This document shows positions 63,902-64,000 of a DNA stretch of 64,000 nucleotides, in pieces (within the stretch, counting starts at the first letter, position 1; each line of letters begins with the position of its first letter). The DNA lies in assembly GCF_001747405.1 (NCBI RefSeq), contig NZ_CP017305.1, forward strand, positions 80,001 to 144,000, read 5' to 3'. A model generated the notes under the pieces. That model made no database searches, was not told the origin of the DNA, and was given only the letters and a program-made list of their open reading frames with translations. The position numbers and the translations under genes were made by a program. The DNA comes from Chlorobaculum limnaeum. Lineage in GTDB: Bacteria; Bacteroidota; Chlorobiia; Chlorobiales; Chlorobiaceae.

Positions 63902-64000
63902 TCACTTTTTAACTCTGTCCATGTACTCGCCGCTACGGGTGTCGATGCGGATGATGCTGCCGGTCTGGATGAACATCGGCACGTTCACCTCGGCCCCGGT
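63902..64000 (-). CDS. efp: elongation factor P, C-terminal part only
   Basis: The last 32 codons of EF-P ([19 protein letters not shown]... to DRVKK and TGA) run off the window end. This C-terminal OB-fold tail ([16 protein letters not shown]) is diagnostic of EF-P, which relieves ribosome stalling at proline runs. It lies 51 bases upstream of accB on the same strand; efp-accB-accC is a common bacterial order. Confidence 0.92.
   Translation of the reverse strand, partial: TGAEVNVPMFIQTGSIIRIDTRSGEYMDRVKK

Overview
The window looks like the chromosome of a green sulfur bacterium (Chlorobiaceae, most likely Chlorobaculum). This is inferred from the large three-domain IspG, the order tRNA cluster-secE-nusG-rplKAJL-rpoBC, and the character of the RpoB/RpoC and accBC-efp genes. 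I could not run a search. A GC-rich housekeeping backbone flanks about 46 kb of visibly AT-richer, mosaic accessory DNA devoted to a cell-surface or secreted polysaccharide.

Layout. 1-2562: ispG (5' end outside the window) and an SDR gene. 2732-3090: four tRNAs (Thr-TGT, Tyr-GTA, Thr-GGT, Trp-CCA). 3143-15008: secE, nusG, rplK, rplA, rplJ, rplL, rpoB, rpoC, closed by an intrinsic terminator. 15080-17958: gene-poor DNA with the first copy of an ISL3-family IS. 17959-24962: SLBB export protein, Wzc-like tyrosine autokinase, membrane UDP-GlcNAc 4,6-dehydratase, an ISL3-type MITE and a Wzx-like flippase. 25026-31166: two FrhB-like/pyruvyl-transferase units, one fused and one split, the second hit by the other ISL3 copy. 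31291-36341: Wzy-like polymerase, glycosyltransferases and an acetyltransferase. 36373-40945: FnlABC (UDP-L-FucNAc synthesis) and a WbuB-like transferase. 40929-51772: GNAT, two DegT aminotransferases, two initiating sugar transferases, a PglD-like acetyltransferase, and an ACP/FabG/AMP-ligase/LuxE/LuxC acyl module. 51947-61550: exosortase, EpsI-like protein, L,D-transpeptidase, an outer-membrane-like protein, a second IS type, two PHP-type phosphatases and an EpsD-like lipoprotein. 61551-64000: accC, accB and the C-terminus of efp on the minus strand.

How it fits together. CapD/PglF-type dehydratase, DegT aminotransferase, PglD-like acetyltransferase and PglC-like transferase could make and load a bacillosamine-type sugar. 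FnlABC would supply UDP-L-FucNAc. Glycosyltransferases extend the unit, Wzx flips it, Wzy polymerises it, and the BY-kinase with its PHP phosphatases sets length and export. The exosortase/EpsI/EpsD set marks this as an exosortase-associated EPS locus.

Most striking: four polysaccharide genes (FrhB-like, wzy, a GT4 transferase and luxC) are each split by a frameshift that falls exactly on a homopolymer (A6, T7, A6, G9). The G9 tract in luxC is the classic signature of phase variation. The alternative is sequencing error, which must be excluded. Three mobile insertions carry perfect 8-bp target duplications (two full ISL3 copies and a 199-bp MITE with related ends), so each is an independent transposition event.
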